Assembly: GCA_001970855.1 (NCBI GenBank)
Contig: LSSN01001146.1
Location: 1 to 64,000 of the forward strand
Direction of reading: 5' to 3'
Length of the DNA stretch: 64,000 bases
Source of the DNA: Smittium culicis
Lineage: Eukaryota; Kickxellomycota; Harpellomycetes; Harpellales; Legeriomycetaceae
Part shown: positions 1 to 12,039 of the stretch, piece after piece
Position numbering within the stretch: the first letter of the stretch is position 1
How the letters are laid out: every line of letters begins with the position of its first letter
The notes under the pieces: model-generated
Database searches by the model: none
The model's input: only the letters and a program-made list of their open reading frames with translations
Told to the model about the DNA's origin: nothing
Made by a program: the position numbers and the translations under genes

Positions 1-2915
1 AAAAAAAAAGCTAATTAATAAACAATAAAAATTTTTTGAATCGCATTACAAAAAATGAATTATGCAAAGTTGCTACGTGATAAGGCCGCTTGGACCACAA
101 AAAAAACTAAAAAAGGGGCGATCCGAGCTGACAGACAGCTCAAAGTGAAGAGATAGTTAAATAATGCAAGAAAACAGGATTTCTACGAAATAAGGCACTA
201 TTTAATCTAGATTTAACCTCGTATATGAGTGATTGTTTTGTAAAACATATTTTCTTCTATCAAAAATTTCCTACTATGAGCTTTATTTTTTAATTTAATT
301 TCTATTAGAAAATACTGGCTAATAAATTATTTGATGCAATCAATAGTTTTATCTAATTCAGATCAGCAAATAAAGAAATTCTACGCATCTTCAAAAAATA
401 TCTTATATGAATCAATCATTCCTGGATAGTTGTCTTATCATCCATTTATATCAAAAAATAAAAAATTTAAACAGCATTTTTTAATATCATTAAACTCTTA
501 TAGAACTAATCATTTGTTGCCAGAATAGGAAAATTGCCGTTTTAATAGGGTATTAAATATGTTATTTAATATTCTAATCTACGTATAATCAATTTTTTAT
601 TGACTAATTTATACTCTTAAAATAATCATATCAGATGAAAAGACATTTAAAAATCGATTTTTTTATTTGTATCTATCGAAATGTTTTAATGTAATTACCG
701 CCCAAGACCTATTAATACAAATGATTAAATGATTAAATTTTTTTATAGCACCTAGGTTTAAGATTTCGAGATATATATTATTTTATCTAAGTATTTTTGT
801 ATAGCTGTACGATAATTAAAATTTTTTTACGAAAATAAATTGTAGCAATAAAAATGTTATTATATTGCAGCTAATGTGAATTTGATAAATAAAAAAATGG
901 ATTAATTATTTTATGCACATATTTAAAATAAATGAAAATAAAATGAGGGGAAAAAACTGCAAAATTACTAGAACGTGTTATATATTATTATTTTCGTTCA
1001 TAAATTTATACAATTTTTACTGCGTATTTTAAGATGGGTCTAAATTACACAACGCACTTATTTTTTCATTATAAGAGTTTTATTTTCGAATTAACTTGAT
1101 AAATGTTCCGTTATGTTTTATCCCGTGGTATGTGGATTTTAATCAGCTATTTTATTGGATTATTCAAAGAAAGCTCATCAAAAATTTTTTATTTTGTGTT
1201 TCAGTGTTTTCCAGAAAGATAAGCTTTTCAGGTTAAGCCATATCTCCCAGTTCGCAGAATTTCGATGGATAATATGTATATTTATATATTAAATAATGAT
1301 TTTAAAAATTATTAAAGAATATGAAAATGCAGATTATTGAATTATTTTACGCAAATGAATCCGATTTTCAGGCTTTTTCGCTCATAAATACAGCATGATT
1401 TTTATGTAACGATTTTCGAAGCTATTTTGATCAAAGTATTTAAATTATATGCAACATATATCTAAGTTAAATAGTTTATTGTAGAAAAATATACCCATTC
1501 CGAGGACGTCGTATGAGATTTTTATAGATATTTAAAAAAATTCTTGTAATTTTTTATATAATATTTTCCCCTAAAACCATTTACTATTTAATTAGCTAAA
1601 TAATTAAACTGAAAGCTTTTTGAAATATCAAACATTAAATAAAGTGTAAAATTTCAAGGTTTTTCTAGAAGTCTTGATATTAACAAATCAGTGTTTAAAG
1701 TTTTGATCTTAAATTTAAAAGATTGTTTATTCGGTTCTATTTAAATTTTTTATCAGCGCTTATATTCATGTTTATCTGTTGATTTCGTGACTGTGAAGTA
1801 TTTTGATGCTTTTGAGACAATTTGAGATACATTTATATATATAAAATTTTAATTATTTTTATTTATACGTTTTAAATTGTATGTTTTTTCCCCCAATAAA
1901 CCAATTTTTTCTTAAGCTTTTAATGATTTAATAATTTAATTGCTCTCTTAATATTTTATTTTTTTTAAATTATGCGTTATCTGATTTAAAAAGTGCTATA
2001 TTTTAAATTTAAAATATAGCATTACTAACTTCATAAGTAAATCTGGGAGAGATTTGTAATTAATTTTATTTTATTTATTTGCTTTTTTTTGATTTTTTAT
2101 GCTTATGATTCCATTTAGTTTTATCCGGTTTATAAATTTGCTTTCTCAATTTATTTTATTCCATAAATTTAGCTTTATATTAGTTTTATGTTCATATGTT
2201 TCATTTTTTTTGATGTTAAATGCAATTTAAAACTCTAAAATAATTTTACTGGGATGAAATGAAAATATTTTTGATTTAATTTGTTTATTTTTTTAAGTTA
2301 AATATGCTTAAATTATTTTTTTACAGTACTTTTAATTAAAAATAATTCATAGACTTTGGGCTACAGTATGTCAATAACATTTGCTAAATTTTAGATTTTA
2401 TGCAGTTTTTTAATACATCACTTGTTGTTCATGCATTTTTAAACAAACGTTCCTTATTTATTAAATAAATAATTCGCTAGTAATATTTATATTATACATT
2501 GAAAAAATCATATAACTACAGAATTTTTATTAAATGATTATTAAAATATTTATGTAAAGTGCATTATGAAATTTTAAATTAGAAAAAATTATCGAATTAA
2601 AAAAATTAAAGTTGCGCAAAATATTCTTGTATTTTATAATTATTTGATATTTTCTATAATAAATATATGTAAAATTGATGTGATATTCATTATGAATTCT
2701 TTTTTGATCATTCTAAGGAGATTTCATATTAAGCGTTACTATATTTTAATGGATAGCGAAATTTTACTTCCAAAACTAATAAAAATGTAGTGGTAAATAA
2801 AGTATGTATCTAAAAAAATTTTCATAGATAATACTGAAATTACTGCATTATGATAACTTTATCGCCTTTATTTTCGCAAAGTTACTCTGACAGATTAAGA
2901 AGATATTATCTTCAT
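1..2915. other. AT-rich intergenic DNA, no gene seen
   Basis: Long A and T runs with stops in every frame. I see no conserved coding block, tRNA or clear repeat. A left terminal repeat for the decayed element that follows could lie near its end, but I could not recognise one. Confidence 0.6.
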
Positions 2916-2919
2916 AATT

Positions 2920-3215
2920 CTTATATAAAAATTCAAAAAAATTGCCAAAGACATTGACTCCAAGCTTAATTGGCTTACTGTCTTAGTAAAAAAGTTGCTG
3001 CGCAAATTTTAACTTCAATTTAAGTAGGTGCACTCATTTATGACTACTATAATTTCACCAGCAGATCTCCAGGCCTAACCTGAATTTATCAAGGCTCTAC
3101 CTTTAGTCTAAGAGAATTTCTTCCGCACACCATTGACAGAAGAAGAAAAAATAGAGCTTTATAAGCGTGTCCAAGAATTAGCTCTATGAACTACCACCTA
3201 CCACCGTAAAAAATT
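2920..3215 (+). pseudogene. DIRS gag relic
   Basis: Read in pieces, this stretch gives PEFIKALP, then ENFFRTPLTEEEKIELY. These align with FPELLEPIPDLKKDFF and the following residues in the younger element's gag (25.2 kb). The fragment has internal stops and ends before the PPPLND motif is cleanly readable, although the DNA still shows a broken tract of proline codons near 3195. The assignment rests on collinearity and shared motif spacing. Confidence 0.55.
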
Positions 3216-4169
3216 TTGCTTCAGTGATAACGAGGGAAAATAACTCTACTCTATTCTACTCTACGTGTTATTCAAGTGGCCTTGACTCAAGCAACCATAT
3301 CGATCGATTTTTAAATGTACCTCAGGTACCAGGATACCCCCCGATCCCACAGTCGACGACATGCGCATTTTGTTTGAAAAAACATGATTTCCCTGCTTTC
3401 AGATATTTCTGCGATCATCACTCAAGGCCGCTTATAAAATCTCCATAATTGAAAGTGCTTACCGAATAAACCGCTTCAGCTCGTAGAATAAGAACCAAAC
3501 CCGCTCGTAGATCAGGACAAATTGTACGACATAATTTCTAGTAATAAGTTAAAGAAGTGCTACAGGATCCGTAAGCTCTTTCATGGGTGCCAGCAGGAAG
3601 GTACTCAAGACAGTATCTTCAGCAAGCCTGCTTCAGCGCTGAATACAGATGCTGATATTTAGGCCACCATGACTAAAACAATTCTCATACATTAAAATTT
3701 CGTTGTAGAGGGTGAGGCTGCAGAAAGGAGTTCAATTAGAGAAAATTCCAGACTCGCCAATAGGGTGTCGAATCAAATTTTTTGATCTGCGTGGAAAAAT
3801 CTCGCAGTAAACAAGTGGGTTTGGAGCATCCTCGATAAATGGCTCCAGACCCTGTTCATGCTTCTTAAACCGCTCACTACGGATACGCAGAAGAGAAAAG
3901 CACGTTTTTTTATATTTCAGGTCCGCATGGACGACCTTCTACGTATCAAGATTGGCCTGTCTCACAAAAAAAAAAGAATTATAAATTTCTCCTTAAAATC
4001 AACTGCGCGAAATATGTGTTAAGGCTCTGCATCCAGTGGTGATTTATCCACGGAGTCACAAGAGGAAGCTTAACCGCGAGGCTCACCAGATCTTGACGGA
4101 TGATTTAGACCCATTTCTTATAAATAAAGTGAAAAGGAGGTAAATACCCTAAGCTCAATATTTTAATGG

Positions 4170-5240
4170 TATTTCATCGTTATGATTAACAAAAAAGGAG
4201 CGTTAAGACCTGTCATTGACTTGAGGAGACCGAAAATTCACTTCAAAGAATGGATTTTCAAGATGGAATTGCTCTCCTCAATAGATCTTCTGATCAGGAG
4301 AAGGGATTTATTGACGTCTCTAGATCTAGATGATGCTTTTATGCACATCCGATTCGCAAATCGTGCAAAAATTATTTGCAATATTATTGGAAAAGGCAAG
4401 CGTATTAATTCAGAGCGCTCTCTTTTATACTGCCCCTCAGCCAACACATATTTACCTAGGTGCTTTGACCGATATTTTCATGAGAGAGAACACGAATCAT
4501 CAGTATATCGGCATATTTCGACGTGTCGTGTACAGAAACATTCTAGAACTTTATGGAATACAATGGAAAATCATGGAAAATTTTGGAATACAATGTAATT
4601 TTATGGAATGTTATCCATAGATTATCTCCAGTCGCTTTTAGAACCATCTCAAAAATTTCATAATATTCTCAAGCTATTATTTGAAAATAATCAATGATTT
4701 ATTATTAATTTTATTTAATAATATCATTTAGGTTTTTCTTCAAAAGTATAAAAGGGTAACATTTTTTCATCTTTCAGAAAAATCTAAGTATAAAATTTAT
4801 TTTATTATATCTATCACACTAAATATATATGATCCCTGTAATATTATATAAATAACACTATCTTAGGAGTATTCTTAGTTTCAGTTTCATGTCAAACCTT
4901 AGCCCAGTCTTTACTCCTTCCTTCGTGCCTAACAGAAATGTTTGTTAATCATTGGGAGGGGGGGGGGGTCGAAGGATTAATATGTGAGAAATATGGTCCT
5001 AGTATTCTATAAGCTGAAGGGTCTGGGATACCAAATCAAGTTAGAGAAATCTTTGAATACTCCATCATAGTGGATAACCCATATTTTTATGGTTATAAAT
5101 TACCAAGATGTGAGCCTCAGGGATCCTTCCTCTAAGTTCCGGGACCTCCGTTGAGTAGCAAAGAAGCTATTGAAAGTTTATAAGACGACGTTTGAATTCC
5201 TGGAAAACATTATTGGAAAAGCCTATGCCACGTATGTATT
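4170..5240 (+). pseudogene. DIRS reverse transcriptase relic with AT-rich insertion
   Basis: The fragment at 4182-4350 reads KKGALRPVIDLRRP and then LDLDDAFMHI, which are the RT finger motif and motif A. The catalytic first Asp of motif A is still present here. The YxDD box is destroyed. From about 4620 to 4980 the sequence is AT-rich and has no counterpart in the younger copy, so it looks like an insertion. RT thumb-like sequence resumes near 5020 (LKGLGYQIKLEKS), matching IELGYRIKEEKSS in the other copy. Many stops and frameshifts make it non-functional. Confidence 0.7.
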
Positions 5241-5449
5241 CTTAATACCAGTTTTTTTCATGATGATACGACTTTTGGAGCTATAAAGCAATTCACTATC
5301 AACAAAGAAGAATTGAGCATTGATTAAGACACTGACTGGATACTCAATGTAGAACTGTTTGTTTTGGAGATTTCAATTAGTTGTTTGGAATGGATAATCG
5401 CTCCTCCCAAGTCCTCGGAGCTGGAAATATTTAGATATGCCAGCTGCAA

Positions 5450-5810
5450 CATTTGAGGATATTTGTGGGGTCCCAACTCAATTCAGAACTTTCGAGTCGT
5501 TTGAAGGCATTGATGCACATCAACTTCAAAGAATTATTAACTATATTATATGCAATACAGCTAAGATATGTTATTTATCGTTTGGTATTGGTCTACAAAT
5601 ACAATATCATCACTATACTATATGTAAAGAAGCTTGATGGGACAATCTCCTCGAAACTGCTAATGATTTCAGAAGAAATATGGAAACAGTGTCTAGTGGC
5701 GAAGACGTGCCCTCAGGTCGCTTAAGTTTGGTTGGTAATAAATCTGGTCGATACACCGAGCCGACTTACGTCGCAGCCATAATCTTCAATATCAGAGCGT
5801 GCGTTATCTA
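5450..5810 (+). pseudogene. DIRS RNase H relic
   Basis: This reads ALMHINFKELLTILYAIQ, then TISSKLLMISEEIWK. It matches ALMHINAKELLRILFALR and STTSTKLLEIAEQILT of the younger element. The conserved Glu of the KELL block remains, but the YSDN Asp is lost. A second frame continues with DTPSRLTSQP, the counterpart of DAPSRLTAQT, so the relic extends a little past the first stop. Confidence 0.7.
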
Positions 5811-6460
5811 AAGTATACTAATTATACGGTCCACACGGTGTATACACTTTCTCATCGAGATTGAGCAAGAAGATAAAAAAGCGTTATAGCTGGCAACCAG
5901 AAAACAGTTTTGTAGGTAAGAACACTCTTTTCTTCATTTTTTTATATTGTGCCAAATTATAATACTGCTATCCACGGAAAAAAATATCCCAGATAGCTTG
6001 TAAGGACAGCAGATAGCGCTTGGAGAACACTCTAATAGCCCTTCTAGTGAGATGGCACTGCAGTACCCAGGCCTTCATGGATTTTCAATCGCCTAATCAT
6101 TTCTCCTGCTTGAAAATATTGTCATATAAGGCCCAAAAAGCGAAAATTCACCTCTATTGAACATAAAAAATTGGTATTTCATGGAATGGAAAATTAGTGG
6201 ATCATCTTCCAAGCGTAAAATCTGTAAAATACTGCCATTAAAATAGCCTTTTCCAAAAAATGAGCAATAATTCATAGATCCAAATATTATTCTACGCAAC
6301 TGCACTTTTTAGGTTAAATATCCATTATTAATAAGTTCGCCGCGATCCAAGCTAGCCATACTGTGAACTATCTAGCCCCCATATTTAAGCTGAAGAAATT
6401 TAGAACGTGTAAGATAAAATCTTTTAAATAAGAGACATTCGGATTATTAGCAGATTCAAG

Positions 6461-7100
6461 TTGTATATAAAATGCATCCTGCATCAAAAATTTTTAAGGT
6501 CGATAAAAGAGACCGAAATCAAGTCTGTATTCAACTCTGAAATCAAAATATCACTGATTATCTTAAAATTAATCGAATCGCGTAAAGCTAGTGGATTGGA
6601 TAACCAAAATCTTACCACAAAGCGCTCTTGGTTAATATCTCTGTGTGTATTTTTACGTGCTAGTGATATCCACAGAATTGACGAATCAAAAACTAAAATC
6701 GCGAATTACAATCTTAAACTGGTCATTATCGCTCCCAAGGAAAATCGAAAGGGTAAGCAGAAAGAAAACCCATGCAAAATAATTAGGCACCTTTATCCCA
6801 TATTATGCCCAATTATGGAACATAAAATATACCAGACTAGTATAAAAACCGTATTATTCTCAGTCCCACATGTCAAAAACGACTCAATAATTGTAATCAG
6901 GCTATTTTGTCACACCAAGCACCTCAGCAAGACAATATCAGTAGACATAATAGCAATACATGCAAAGAATCTTTCATAATTAATAGAGCGACCCCTGAAT
7001 TCTCCAATTTCCTAATCGCGCGCAATCGTTTCAACCTTGGTCGTCACCTCCGAAGTTCTAGTAGAAAATATAGTATCGCATGTGTTCTGTTCAAACTATA
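6461..7100 (+). pseudogene. DIRS tyrosine recombinase relic
   Basis: The 172-codon frame from 6461 contains FLRASDIHRIDESK, which matches FLRASDIHRIDDSK of the younger copy and carries the first catalytic Arg of the tyrosine recombinase fold. APKENRKGKQKE follows, matching SPKEKRQGR. The C-terminal part with the HxxR and Tyr box is degraded across 6900-7100. The long open frame is a remnant and has no credible start of its own. Confidence 0.7.
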
Positions 7101-7154
7101 GCATGTTATATACTTTGTACTGACTGAACCGTAGTACTTAGACTAATATAACTG

Positions 7155-7260
7155 AAGCAGTACTACCTCTGGAGTACTTAATATGACCGCTCTTTTCATA
7201 TAGTACGATTAATCTTCGCCCTAAAGGGCTCGACTAATCTTAAAGTATATTTTATTAAAT
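7155..7260 (+). repeat. Right terminal repeat of the decayed DIRS element
   Basis: After TCTGGAGTACTTAATATG the sequence runs through a CGATTAATCTTCGCCC block and AGGGCTCGACTAATCTT. The order and orientation match the right terminal repeat at 28886-28952 with scattered substitutions. The internal complementary region seen in the younger copy is absent here or collapsed into this single block. Confidence 0.6.
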
Positions 7261-9764
7261 AATTAATATTTTTTTTCTTTTATTCTACTACAAATGATTA
7301 TCGCTTAATAAATTTTATTTTTATCAAAATTATATAAAAAAATTTATAATTTTATATTCAGTTTTTTTTAGCAAATTTCATTAAAAATACTTGAATTTGA
7401 TTTTTTAAATATTCCTATTACAAATATTCTGTTACAATTGTAAAAATAGTGTTTTACCGATAGTTTATTCAATAAGATATAGAGCTCTAAAATGAAGTTT
7501 TTCATGTGAAAAATAAATACAATTTTAGTTGTATTCCAAATAGAGAGTGGGGATAGTAAAAAATTTTTATCTTTAAATTTACAAATTATCTTTTATTTTT
7601 AAATATTATCTATTAACGAATTATATTCAATTAAAGAGGGATTTAATAATTATCAAAATTAAATAAAGACTTTTATAATCTCTACAAAGCTATTAATAAA
7701 AGTATACGATAATAAAATATATAAAAAAATTAGAAAATCTAAATTAATATAACTTTATCCAAATTTAGGAAAGCATAATAGAATAATCAAAAATTTTAAA
7801 TTTATTTAAAAAAAAAAGGTAGTTATTACAATTTCGACTAAAGAATTAGGGAATATGAAAGCTCAGATACACAAGAGTACCAAATATACAATAAGGGTTA
7901 AAATTTTATACTTTTCTGGAGATAAGGGATGTAAATTATATCAAAATTTGCCAAATAATTTATCATCACCTCCTCACCCTCCCAACTACTCGCTATAAAA
8001 ATAATTTATCGTGTCTATTATGTGTTATCTCAAAGCAATAAAAGTCAAACTGAGCTCTATTAATTTCAATATTTAAATCTCAATTCAAAAATCCAAAGTT
8101 TTTTTTTTACGAAATTTTCTTTCTCTTTTTGAATTTATTAATGAAAAATCGACCAAATTCATATGTTTTACTCGAATTAAAAATTTTTTTGTAATCAAAG
8201 GTAGAGAAAAAAAATGATATAAACAGTTTCGCGTCAGTATATAAATTCAATCCAATTCGAATTCGAATTAGATTTTTATTAATATCAATTTTATTATTAT
8301 CTACATCTTTAGCCGATACATCATAAATTTAATTTTTTTTTAAAATAATTTTACATAGTTTAATTAGAAAAATAGTCTCAAAATTGTAATATCGAACTAT
8401 CTAATATAATTGAAATGGAAAAGTTTTTCTTACAGTACTTATAGTCCATTTATTGTAACAAAATCATAATTAAAAAAATAGTATTCAGCCGTTTAAATAA
8501 TTTTCTTAAAGTGTGGAGCTAATTTGAACGGTGAAGAGTGGTTGGTTGAAAGATAACCTTTTTGAACTTTTAAATATTTTTTACTAGTTTTTTTTGTATA
8601 ATTTTAAATTGCTTAATAAATTCTCTGAGAAATATAAGGATGATAAATTGTATGAAGCTTTTACTTAGTTAATATTAAACTTTTGATAAAATTTAAAATA
8701 AAATTTAATTTTCTTGATATTTTAAAGAGTGTTCAATTAAATTTGAGGTCTTTCGGTGTACTTTAGAAATTGCTGATTTTTATCATCTAGAGAATACTGT
8801 AAATTAATCATAAATACCAAATATTACAAAAAATCCCCCCAAAATAGTAATAAATCATGCTCCTTAATTCTGACGTGTTTTTAATTAAATAATTAGTTTA
8901 GATATTTTTTTTTATCTCGAGAATAAATTTTATAGATAATAATACCAATATTCTAAAATTTTAAAGACTTATATTAATTATTTTGGTTTATATTTAAATC
9001 TTTAAAGTTTTCGAGTGGGTATAAATTGTTTAAAAAATAACAGGGATAAAGTGTTCTACTTTATTTAGGGTAAAGTAAATTTTTGCTCCGTTTAGTAAAC
9101 ATTGAATTTTTTTTTGAATGGATTTAGACAAGAGTTAAATAAGTTAGATAGAAAAGATATTAGCAATAAAATAGTAGTATATTTCATAAATTAAATAGAA
9201 TCCAAGTATATTGACATATGTATCTATTGAAACGTTTTTATTTGATAACTGAAATCTATTTAAAACATTTGGTCAATAAAAACGCACTAATTGTTATTAA
9301 AGTATTCAATGAGGTGGATTGTTGTGAACATAAATAATGGCCCTTTGTTCGCCAAACTTGAAACAAAAGAATAATCAATTATTCTATCAAAAGAACCTTC
9401 AGTCAAAATTAACTATTATGGCATAATGGTTTGCAGCAGTGGGTGGGTCAATTGAAAAAGATTTTTTAATATTTTTTTAATTTTTTAAATATCTTTTTTT
9501 ACAATTTTAAATTAAGCTTAATTGGCCCTATAGGACTAAAAAAAAAGATCTAGTTATATTTGAGCATTATTTTTCTATATTCTTGTTTTTTTAAGATTAT
9601 TTATTATTAAACTATTTATTTGGATATATATCCAGAATATATGTATAGTTTACACTATCAAATGTACTACCAAAGAATATATGCGATTAGATAATTATGA
9701 TAGCCATTTTATTTTAGATAGTTACTGAAAATTACGTTTATTAAGAAACAGAAAAAAGAAATAA
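7261..9764. other. AT-rich intergenic DNA, no gene seen
   Basis: No frame of credible coding quality on either strand and no RNA gene recognised. A CAATAAGGGTTAAAAT block near 7892 resembles a single MITE end, but I see no partner. Confidence 0.5.
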
Positions 9765-9855
9765 ATAAATAATGGAAATACTATTACGTATAAGAGAGTA
9801 GCGATGTAAAGTAAATAATATTAAAATTCACAGAACATTGGATATCGTAGTATTA

Positions 9856-9875
9856 GGGAGGGAGGGATGGGTGGG
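9856..9875 (+). other. G-quadruplex-type motif in the CYSTM 3' flank
   Basis: Five G3 tracts separated by loops of one or two bases (A, A, AT, T) lie about 110 bases beyond the stop codon. On the sense strand of the gene this is a C-rich tract. The duplicate at 12133 keeps only three G3 tracts. Confidence 0.6.
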
Positions 9876-9984
9876 TTATTGGTTACAAAAAAATTCGAGT
9901 TTTCCAGAAACACATCAACTCCAAACCAAAATACAGCGTTATCTTTTTAGAAATTACGGAGTGTGAACGGAATGGGGAGATGAT

Positions 9985-10381
9985 TTAGCAGAGCATATCT
10001 AAACAGCAGCAGCATGCCAAACCAGCACAAATACCGGTACCAACACCAGGACCACTGCTTTTTTCTGGTTGCTGTTGAACATATACTACTTGGGGCTGCT
10101 GAGGACCAGGATATTGGCCGCCTTGAGGGTATGATGGGTTAGGTGGGTACTGCTGACCATGAGGTGGTGGGTAACCACCTTGTTGTGGTGGGTATCCGTA
10201 GTTGTTTGGTGGTGGGTATCCTAAAAAATAAAAGTTAAAAGTTTGGATTCAGAAAAAGTTTTAAAATAAAGCGAGCAAGTAGAAACAGTGGAAAACGTTA
10301 AGGACTCTAAAATAAAATGTGGGAAAACGTAGCGATGTGCTGGTAGGAAATGTAAATAGCAATACCTTGGTTTTGGTTCAT
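9985..10381 (-). CDS. CYSTM-family small Cys-rich membrane-associated protein
   Basis: Two exons on the - strand: 10381-10366 (16 nt, encoding MNQNQ plus one base) and 10220-9985, joined by a 145-nt phase-1 GT-AG intron. The 83-residue product has a Gly/Tyr/Pro/Gln-rich N-terminal half with repeated YPPP and GGYPPP units. It ends in the block AGLACCCCLDMLC, which is the hallmark of the CYSTM module (cysteine-rich transmembrane module, linked in plants and fungi to stress tolerance). The Cys run is probably a membrane anchor, perhaps palmitoylated. A decayed duplicate lies at 12.3-12.6 kb and a longer relative at 39 kb. The start codon is well placed because the same mini-exon is conserved in the duplicate. 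Confidence 0.85.
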
Positions 10382-10515
10382 TTTTGGTGTTTTTTTAAAA
10401 GATAGAAAGTATTTTTTAGAAATAGAATGAAGAGAAAAGATAAGGGAAGATGAAGGGTTTATATTAATAATTTTATACTAAATTGGAAATGCAGAGAGGT
10501 TTTTATACTAAAAAA

Positions 10516-11634
10516 AAGTAGTTTAAAAGTTCTTTATTTTCTAAATCCCAATAATCATTGAGAAAAAAGCCAATTTTGCATTGAAGGGATTAGCTCATGT
10601 ATCCTATTGGCTAAATTAGTATTATGTTATTCACTCTTCAACTTTAAATGCTTTTGCTGATGATTTCTTTTTGTGAGAAATTGCCGCGCTTTTCTCGAGC
10701 AGCGAATTGAATGTCTACAGAAAAAAAAGCAAAGTTTGACAAGGCATCGCAATGCGGGTTTAATATCCGAGGATTTTTCAGCAGAGCACCATTTTGAGTG
10801 TATCAGTTTGACAGTGTATTCAACTGTATCAAGCCCAAAAAATAAAAATATAGTGCCAAGGATTTAAAGTTTTTAACTTGACTTTCATTATATAATGTGA
10901 CCAAGAAGCTATGGTCTGTAACTATGAAGGTTTGAAATTAAGCTTTTATCAAATAGATTTTAGCCCTTCTGGCTTTTGCCGACCCAAATAATATATTTTA
11001 TAGTTATGGCTTTTTTATTCCAAGTTCTAATATAAGTATGCGATTAATTATCGTCAAATTATCCAGCGTTCGAGTTTTTTAAATGCTTAAGACAGTAGTT
11101 GATCACCATCTAACCGTTCTACCTTGTGAGAGGGTCTGCTTCTTAATAATTTTTTAGATTAGTCGGTCTGATTTCTTAGTTTGATGTTATACACTATCAC
11201 GTTTTCTCAAAAAAAGGTTCTATTGTCATGAATTCTGATACCTCAAACGTTAAGTATTAGGTCTTTTATGGATAATAAGTCGCTTATAAACTGAAAATTT
11301 TAGCTAGCAAAGCTATTAGATAATAGGCTTAACTGAAATGTCAATAATCTATTGGCTGTGTACGAAAGCATTTCGAGTGCTAAGTCTAAAAATAATAATA
11401 ACGAATCATTAAACACGTTTTATTCTAAGATTATTGCTTTCGAAAAACTTGAACACCCTATATACTAAATCTTGATGTGTGATTTCCAGAATCACTCAAA
11501 TTCTTAAGAATTATGTAATTTACATAATGAAACATTTCTAAACACAATTAATATATCGATTATATAATATACCACTGCAATGATATGCTGATAGAAATCT
11601 GTATCATTTGTTTGCAAACAAAGAAAGATATTTC
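10516..11634. other. Spacer between the CYSTM duplicates, no gene supported
   Basis: A 64-codon frame at 10673-10867 lies in less AT-rich DNA, but I recognise no family in it. The rest is non-coding in appearance. It may hold the relic of an older mobile element. Confidence 0.4.
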
Positions 11635-11831
11635 TTAACCCTTTCCTGGGCGGTAGACTATTTTTGACCCACCTGATATAGCCAACAATGTTCAATTAAA
11701 ATACTTTAATTCCGAGAAATTAAACGATATTGGTATACTGTAGTTATACATCAAATAATAGATTTCATTATAAACCATAAACGAATCACAAGTTTGATTT
11801 TTTAAAAATATGTTGGACGGGAAAGGGTTAA
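11635..11831. mobile_element. MITE copy A (TTAA-flanked, L-R ends)
   Basis: A 189-bp element between TTAA at 11635-11638 and TTAA at 11828-11831. The left end reads CCCTTTCCTGGGCGGTAGAC. The right end is the inverse of CCCTTTCCCGTCCAACA. TTAA target sites together with CCC-starting inverted ends are the signature of piggyBac-type transposons and their non-autonomous derivatives. No transposase is present. Copies B, C, D and E share its ends. Confidence 0.75.
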
Positions 11832-12027
11832 CCCTTTCGGGGGCCAACACTCTTTAACTTTATTAAAAACCATAATTGGATAATCCATATAATATTTATT
11901 TGTTATTGCATATGTTGAAATTAATACCCAAGTAATTTTTATAATTTAAATATTAATTTATCAGATTGTTACTTGGTTGGGTAGCTTTGGTGGTTCAAAA
12001 AAAGACAGCCTCCCGTGAAAGGGCCAA
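11828..12027. mobile_element. MITE copy B, abutting copy A in opposite orientation
   Basis: It starts directly at the TTAA shared with copy A with CCCTTTCGGGGGCCAACACT (an R-type end). It finishes at 12023 with the inverse of CCCTTTCACGGGAGGCTG (an L-type end). The right flank is CCAA, probably a decayed TTAA. Copies A and B therefore sit tail to tail around one TTAA. Confidence 0.65.
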
Positions 12028-12039
12028 GTTGAAAAAGTA

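Larger units (their letters stand above)
2916..7260 (+). mobile_element. Decayed DIRS-type (tyrosine recombinase) retrotransposon, old copy
   Basis: Translating successive frames gives fragments collinear with the better-preserved element at 24.7-29.0 kb. They are a gag relic (about 2.92-3.2 kb), a pre-RT region (3.78-3.9 kb), reverse transcriptase (4.18-5.23 kb), RNase H (5.45-5.8 kb) and tyrosine recombinase (6.46-7.1 kb), followed by a right-end repeat. Every domain carries frameshifts and stops, so the copy is dead. The left inverted repeat was not found. The order gag, RT, RNase H, YR with no DDE integrase is the DIRS/Ngaro layout. Orientation is + and the end near 7260 is set by similarity to the other element's right terminal repeat. 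Confidence 0.8.
9765..10515. repeat. Duplication unit 1 (contains the intact CYSTM gene)
   Basis: This block aligns with 12040-12755 over the whole gene, its intron and about 200 bases of 3' flank. Shared flank includes CTATTACGT, TAAGTAAATAATATTAAAA and CAGAACATTGGATA. The units lie about 2.27 kb apart in direct orientation. The match fades upstream of the start codon near 10515. Confidence 0.8.

Noticed and set aside
7892..7910. A sixth MITE copy
   Set aside because: Only an AAGGGTTAA-like end is present, with no partner end at a sensible distance.
10673..10867. A 64-codon frame as a THAP-type transposase remnant
   Set aside because: The Cys and His residues do not fit the zinc-ligand spacing and no flanking domain is visible.
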